Below, in pieces: positions 58,762 to 64,000 of a DNA stretch of 64,000 bases. Numbering within the stretch: position 1 is the stretch's first letter; each line of letters starts with the position of its first letter. The translations under genes and the position numbers were made by a program. Source of the stretch: Acidobacteriota bacterium (lineage in GTDB: Bacteria; Acidobacteriota; Terriglobia; UBA7540); NCBI GenBank assembly GCA_902812365.1, contig CADDZC010000009.1, positions 1-64,000 on the forward strand, read 5' to 3'. The notes under the pieces were generated by a model. That model was not told where the DNA came from. It ran no database searches and worked only from the letters and a program-made list of their open reading frames with translations.

Positions 58762-59520
58762 CTAGGGCTTCACCGAGTCGGGCTCGACGTAAACGGTGTG
58801 GCCCCGGCCTCGGAACCCGCCGTCCGGCGCTCGCTCCGCCGCGGCCATCGGGGCGCCGCTTTCGGACCCGAAGGCGCGCCACTCGGTTCGCGCTGCAAAC
58901 GGCCGCACCGTCGGCGGGTTGGCGCCGCTGTCGCCAAAGTAGCGCCAGCCGGGACGGTAGGGATCGAAGCCGCCGCGGCAGGGGACGTCCACGTCGTCGA
59001 GCAGCCGCAGCGTGAGCACCTTCTCGCCCTTCAGTTCCGGGCGAGGACCGCGAGCCGCGAGCGTCGCCAACTTCACCGGCCAGAGCAGGGGCACGGCCCA
59101 CTCCACCGCGTCGCGCTTGGCGTGGCCTTTGCCCAGGATGTGCCCGTTGCGGTCCACGCGGTAGCCGCGCACGCCGATGACGCGGGTGGAGACGCGAGCC
59201 TCCCCGTCGGGAATGACTAGGCGGTCAAACTCGACCTCCATCCAGCCCTTCCCGACCAGCCGGCCCGGGTCCTTGTAGCCTACGAAGTGGCCGGCCAGCT
59301 CCGTGCCGCGCGGAAAGACCAGGCAGCCGAACTGCTGCACCGGATGGGCATAGCAAACGACCGGGTCGCCCACCTGGGCGGTGCGCGACGAAAGATCGGG
59401 CTCGCTGACAGTGCACTGGAGCAGCGTCCCGGCAACGAGCGGAATGTCGCGCGCCGCCGCACCGGCCGCCGGCAAAACCAAGCCTACGGCCAAAATCACC
59501 CCTCGAACCGCCGGATTCAT
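58762..59520 (-). CDS. Secreted protein of unknown function
   Basis: A 252-residue protein with a clear signal peptide (RGVILAVGLVLPAAGAAARD). The mature part has a beta-rich segment, IPLVAGTLLQCTVSEPDLSS, AQVGDPVVCYA, LVFPRGTELAGHFVGYKDPG and EVEFDRLVIPDG, faintly like the VirB10/TrbI-type beta-barrel module. The C-terminus is Gly/Ala/Arg-rich and probably disordered. GGGAGG precedes ATG 59520. Converges with topA and is divergent from mreB. Not a secretion-system context, so I leave the function open. Confidence 0.72.
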   Translation of the reverse strand: MNPAVRGVILAVGLVLPAAGAAARDIPLVAGTLLQCTVSEPDLSSRTAQVGDPVVCYAHPVQQFGCLVFPRGTELAGHFVGYKDPGRLVGKGWMEVEFDRLVIPDGEARVSTRVIGVRGYRVDRNGHILGKGHAKRDAVEWAVPLLWPVKLATLAARGPRPELKGEKVLTLRLLDDVDVPCRGGFDPYRPGWRYFGDSGANPPTVRPFAARTEWRAFGSESGAPMAAAERAPDGGFRGRGHTVYVEPDSVKP

Positions 59521-60993
<1,473 letters not shown>

Positions 60994-61066
60994 TTAATGA
61001 TATGATGGATACCGGCCGCCCGAGACTCCGCCGCCCTTCGGGCCGCCGGCAGACCAGGACCGCGCC

Positions 61067-61984
61067 ATGCTACGGGAACTGAATTCGTCCGAATTTACCC
61101 ATCCGGCCGCCCCCGCCACGCGGGACGCCCCCGAGGTCATGCAGGCGTTTGTGGCCCGCCACGTTCCGGCGATGGTTTTGATGTCGGTCCTCCTGGCCCA
61201 GTTTTTGCTCCTGTCGTTCCAAATCACCCGCAACCACCGTGGGCCGCTGATTAAACTGTGGGCGGTGCGCCTGCTCGATCCGTTTGACCGCTCGCTGCGG
61301 GGCGTCTCGGACGCCACGGCCCGCGCCTGGGAGACGTACCACGGCCTGTGGGGCGCCGAGCGGCAAAATCAGGAGCTGCAAACCCGGCTGGTGGAAGCGC
61401 GGTTCCGCATCCAGCAGCTCTCCGAGCAGGCCGCCGAGGCCGAACGCCTGCGGGCGCTGCTCGATTTCAAGACCCGCGCCGGCTTTTCGACCCAGGCCGC
61501 GGAAGTCATCGCCGCCAGCCCCGGCGACGGCTCCGCCGCCGTCTATATTGACAAAGGCGCCGACGAAGACTTGGCGGCCGACGAGCCGGTCATCACCCCG
61601 CAGGGCGTCGTGGGCAAAATCGTCGCCGTGCTTCCTCATGCCTCGCAGGTGCTGCTGGTGACGGACAGCGCGAGCGGCGTCGGGGCGATGCTCGGAAGCG
61701 ATCATGTGCAGGGAGTGGTGAAAGGAACCGGAGACGGCCTGTGCCGGCTGGATTACATCATGAACGGAGAATCGGTCTCGCCGGGCGAACCGGTGCTCAC
61801 CTCGGGGCTGGATCAGATTTACCCCAAAGGGCTCCTCATCGGCACCGTCGCCCAGGTGCAGGACGGGAACATCTATAAGCGCGTCACGGTGCGGCCCGCC
61901 GCGCCCCTGGACCGCCTGGAGATGGTTTTGGTGGTGACGAGGCCGCCCGCGGCGGCGGGCGAAGCGGCCGACCTGAGGCGTTGA
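61067..61984 (+). CDS. mreC: Rod shape-determining protein MreC
   Basis: Bitopic membrane protein of the elongasome, 305 residues. A single transmembrane helix (about 36-52, AMVLMSVLLAQFLLLSF) is followed by a coiled coil (QNQELQTRLVEARFRIQQLSEQAAEAERLRALLDF in part) and a periplasmic beta-domain (GVVGKIVAVLPHASQVLLVTDS, LTSGLDQIYPKGLLIGTV). The cytoplasmic N-terminus is longer than in E. coli MreC. Its stop codon overlaps the possible TTG start of mreD. Confidence 0.95.
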   Translation: MLRELNSSEFTHPAAPATRDAPEVMQAFVARHVPAMVLMSVLLAQFLLLSFQITRNHRGPLIKLWAVRLLDPFDRSLRGVSDATARAWETYHGLWGAERQNQELQTRLVEARFRIQQLSEQAAEAERLRALLDFKTRAGFSTQAAEVIAASPGDGSAAVYIDKGADEDLAADEPVITPQGVVGKIVAVLPHASQVLLVTDSASGVGAMLGSDHVQGVVKGTGDGLCRLDYIMNGESVSPGEPVLTSGLDQIYPKGLLIGTVAQVQDGNIYKRVTVRPAAPLDRLEMVLVVTRPPAAAGEAADLRR

Positions 61985-62538
61985 GGAATCGCGCCACGCC
62001 CGTTCGCTTCGTGATTCACTCTCCATCTATGCCTTCTCCCGCCGAGCGCCCCATCGCCGTGTATCGCGTCCACGCGGCCGTCCTGTGGAGCTCGGCGTTT
62101 CTCGCCCTGCTGCTTCAGACGTTCCTGCCGGTGGTGATCCCGGTGGCCAAGCTGCTGGACTTTCCGCTGCTCGTCGTCATCTACTTTTCCTTGATGCGGC
62201 GGAACAAGATTTACGGTACGCTTCTCGGGACGCTGATGGGGCTGGCGCAGGACGCGCTGGCGCACGGCTTTTTGGGCATGTTCGGCATCGCCAAGACCCT
62301 GGTCGGCTACCTGGGCGCCTGGGGCAGCGTGCAATTTGACCTGGAACCGTTCCTTCCCCGCTCGCTGTTCGCTGGAGCCCTGATCATCGCGCACGGCGCC
62401 CTCTACGCGGCCCTTCAGCGCCTGCGGGAAACGCCGCCCCCGTTCGTTCCCCTGGACCTGGCGAGCAGCGTGTTGTTGAACGTCGCCATCGCTTTGATGG
62501 TGTTTCCGGCGCTAGATCTTTTCCGGCGGCCGGCCTGA
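61981..62538 (+). CDS. mreD: Rod shape-determining protein MreD
   Basis: Polytopic membrane protein of the elongasome, about 170-185 residues. Hydrophobic segments: LWSSAFLALLLQTFLPVVIPVA, LLVVIYFSLM, GTLMGLAQDALAHGFLGMFGIAKTLVGYLGAW (in part) and the C-terminal LASSVLLNVAIALMVFPALDL. The match to MreD rests on length, topology, the conserved Q-D segment and position after mreC. Start uncertain: TTG 61981 overlaps the mreC stop, while ATG 62029 lacks a clear Shine-Dalgarno. The usual pbp2 and rodA genes do not follow. Confidence 0.85.
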   Translation: MRNRATPVRFVIHSPSMPSPAERPIAVYRVHAAVLWSSAFLALLLQTFLPVVIPVAKLLDFPLLVVIYFSLMRRNKIYGTLLGTLMGLAQDALAHGFLGMFGIAKTLVGYLGAWGSVQFDLEPFLPRSLFAGALIIAHGALYAALQRLRETPPPFVPLDLASSVLLNVAIALMVFPALDLFRRPA

Positions 62539-62566
62539 GCGCCGGCCCCGGCGGCGAGGAGTGTCG

Positions 62567-63481
62567 ATGCCCCCCCACCTTCATTCGCGGTCGGCCCACG
62601 GCGTGGTGACAGTGGCCCTGGCGGCCACGCTCGCGCTGGCGGCGGTCGAGTTGGTGGCGGGCACGGCCGGCCACAGCCTGGCGCTGGTGGGCGACGCCTG
62701 GCACAACCTCTCCGACCTGCCTTCGCTGGCCCTGGCCTGGATCGCGCTCTACCTCGAGCGACGGCCGCCCGATGACCGGAAGACCTACGGGTATCAGCGG
62801 GCCGGGGTGCTGGCGGCGTTTGTCAACGCCCTGGTGCTGGCGGGCATCGCCATCTTCATCTGCGTGGAAGGCTACGAGCGCATTGTGCATCCGGAGCCCG
62901 TGAGGACGCGCCTCATGATGATGGTGGGGGTGCTAGCTCTGGTCATCAATGGCGCGATCTCGTGGGGGCTGGGCCAGGAGCGGGCCGACCTGAACCTGCG
63001 CGCCGTCTTCATCCACAATTTCGGCGACGCACTCTCGAATCTGGGCATCATCGCGGGGGCGTGGATCATCCAGCGCACCGGCCAGCGCTTGGTGGACCCG
63101 CTGGTGGCGTTCCTGATCGCCGGCATGATCTTGTGGTCCAGTTTCGGGGTGCTGGTGGAGTCGTCGAACATTCTGTTGGAGAGCGCGCCGCCCGGCATCA
63201 GCCCGGAACGGGTGGCGGCGGCCATGCTTCGGGTGCCGGGCGTGCGAGAGGTTCACGACGTGCACATCTGGAGCCTGGGGTCGCGCTCGGTGGCGCTGTC
63301 ATGCCACGTGCGGATTCTCGACATGCCGACGTCGGAGAGCGAGCGCATCGGGCACCGCCTCCACGACATCCTCAAAAATGAGTTCGGCATCTCCCACACC
63401 ACGATCCAGTTTGAACATACCCACCCGCCGGGCGATTTCCACCGCTACATGCCGGAACCGGCGCGCAAGGAAAGCCCGTAG
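62567..63481 (+). CDS. Cation diffusion facilitator (CDF) metal transporter
   Basis: A 304-residue inner-membrane metal/proton antiporter of the CDF/ZitB-CzcD family, usually exporting Zn2+, Co2+ or Fe2+. Six transmembrane segments; metal site residues in GDAWHNLSDLPSLALAW (TM2) and HNFGDALSNLGIIAGAWII (TM5). A C-terminal cytoplasmic domain has VPGVREVHDVHIWSLGS and the terminal FEHTHPPGDFH. Start ATG 62567 was chosen for the GAGGAG five bases upstream. It lies 28 bases after mreD and may be carried on the same transcript. Confidence 0.93.
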   Translation: MPPHLHSRSAHGVVTVALAATLALAAVELVAGTAGHSLALVGDAWHNLSDLPSLALAWIALYLERRPPDDRKTYGYQRAGVLAAFVNALVLAGIAIFICVEGYERIVHPEPVRTRLMMMVGVLALVINGAISWGLGQERADLNLRAVFIHNFGDALSNLGIIAGAWIIQRTGQRLVDPLVAFLIAGMILWSSFGVLVESSNILLESAPPGISPERVAAAMLRVPGVREVHDVHIWSLGSRSVALSCHVRILDMPTSESERIGHRLHDILKNEFGISHTTIQFEHTHPPGDFHRYMPEPARKESP

Positions 63482-63556
63482 CCGGAGGCCGGGAGCGCCG
63501 CCTCGAGCCGGCAGATGCCTTGCCGCTGCTCGGACCGGGAGATTAAACTGAATCTG

Positions 63557-64000
63557 ATGAGGAGAGCGAATTTTCTCCGCGGGCCCGCAGCGGCCGCCGT
63601 GATCACGGCGCTGGCGCTCGTTCCGCCGGCGAGCGCTCACGCCCGGCCGGCCGGCAATGAGGTGCCGGACATGACCGGGCAGTACCGGTTCCTGTCTCCC
63701 GATGACACGCTGGCGATTCTGGAAGAGGAGGGTCAACTGAAAGGCTACGTCGACGTGTTCCAGGGGGATGAGGAGTCCGACGACATCCTGAGCTACCCGA
63801 TCACGACGGGCACCCGCGCCGGCAATCACGTGGAGTTCAAGACCGGAAAGATTCACGACCGGTATTACCGCTTCGTGGGAACCGTGGAGCGCGGCCGCGG
63901 CCACAAGGAAGACGACGCCGACTACCTTCGCCTGGTGGGTATTCTCGACATCGTCACCGAGAATCCGGTGAGCGGCCAAGAGTCAGTGGAGCGGCGGCCG
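63557..64000 (+). CDS. Secreted protein of unknown function (truncated by the window end)
   Basis: An open frame from ATG 63557 to the window end, 148 codons so far. The N-terminus is a signal peptide (ANFLRGPAAAAVITALALVP in part, cut near PASAHA). The mature part begins DMTGQYRFLSPDDTLAILEEEG and reads as a small beta-rich domain (GYVDVFQGDEESDDIL, VEFKTGKIHDRYYRFVGTVERG). I recognise no family. It starts 75 bases after the CDF gene on the same strand. Confidence 0.7.
   Translation, partial: MRRANFLRGPAAAAVITALALVPPASAHARPAGNEVPDMTGQYRFLSPDDTLAILEEEGQLKGYVDVFQGDEESDDILSYPITTGTRAGNHVEFKTGKIHDRYYRFVGTVERGRGHKEDDADYLRLVGILDIVTENPVSGQESVERRP

Overview
The window is about 64 kb of high-GC bacterial chromosome, most likely from an Acidobacteriota (inference). 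The main support is an Oar-like TonB-dependent receptor of about 1,170 residues with an N-terminal carboxypeptidase-regulatory-like domain, a family expanded in that phylum. Further support comes from the type III pantothenate kinase next to a bifunctional BirA, the long HisG, and several secreted or small proteins of unknown function. Nearly all genes are ordinary chromosomal housekeeping genes. I saw no insertion sequence, prophage, CRISPR array, rRNA or tRNA.

Layout. 1-6.7 kb: a UvrD/PcrA-like helicase running off the left edge, divergent from an AlaA-type aminotransferase, then a 53-residue zinc-ribbon protein and a large secreted protein of unknown function. 6.7-11 kb (minus strand): lipB, E1-alpha, E1-beta and E2 of a branched-chain/pyruvate-type 2-oxoacid dehydrogenase, so the gene for making the lipoyl cofactor sits with the enzyme that uses it. 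11-18 kb: cutA, a DoxX protein, a cystathionine gamma-synthase/lyase, uvrB, a Rossmann-DUF2520 protein and an OprB-like porin. 18-20.7 kb: a MoxR/ChlI-like ATPase and VWA protein pair. 20.7-21.5 kb: a divergent spacer with an array of short palindromic repeats. 21.5-28.2 kb: a methyltransferase, then rlpA, a HIT protein and an APC permease, a rhomboid protease with a zinc ribbon, and purD-purE. 28.5-36.2 kb: korAB, an SDR oxidoreductase, rlmD, an unknown coiled-coil protein, coaX and birA. 36.4-43 kb: valS, a beta-carbonic anhydrase, an S41 protease and a TPR protein. 43-47.7 kb: the TonB-dependent receptor and a dienelactone hydrolase. 47.8-54.5 kb: a full-length his operon (hisI-G-D-C-B-H-F-A). 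55-58.7 kb: dprA and topA. 58.7-64 kb: a secreted protein, mreBCD, a CDF metal transporter and a truncated secreted protein.

The strongest regulatory find is in front of hisI. A sigma70-type promoter drives a 25-codon leader peptide with four His codons in seven residues. It is followed by mutually exclusive 1:2, 2:3 and 3:4 RNA pairings and a U-rich terminator: a complete classical histidine attenuator. The second theme is promoter placement. The -10 elements of the helicase, alaA-like, moxR-like and purD genes end 6, 6, 6 and 9 bases before the ATG, with no ribosome binding site, which predicts leaderless mRNAs. The third is a family of about 40-bp structured repeats, five copies in one spacer and one more about 19 kb away. 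The dienelactone hydrolase gene carries two compensating frameshifts in 7-base homopolymers, either an assembly error or a real lesion.
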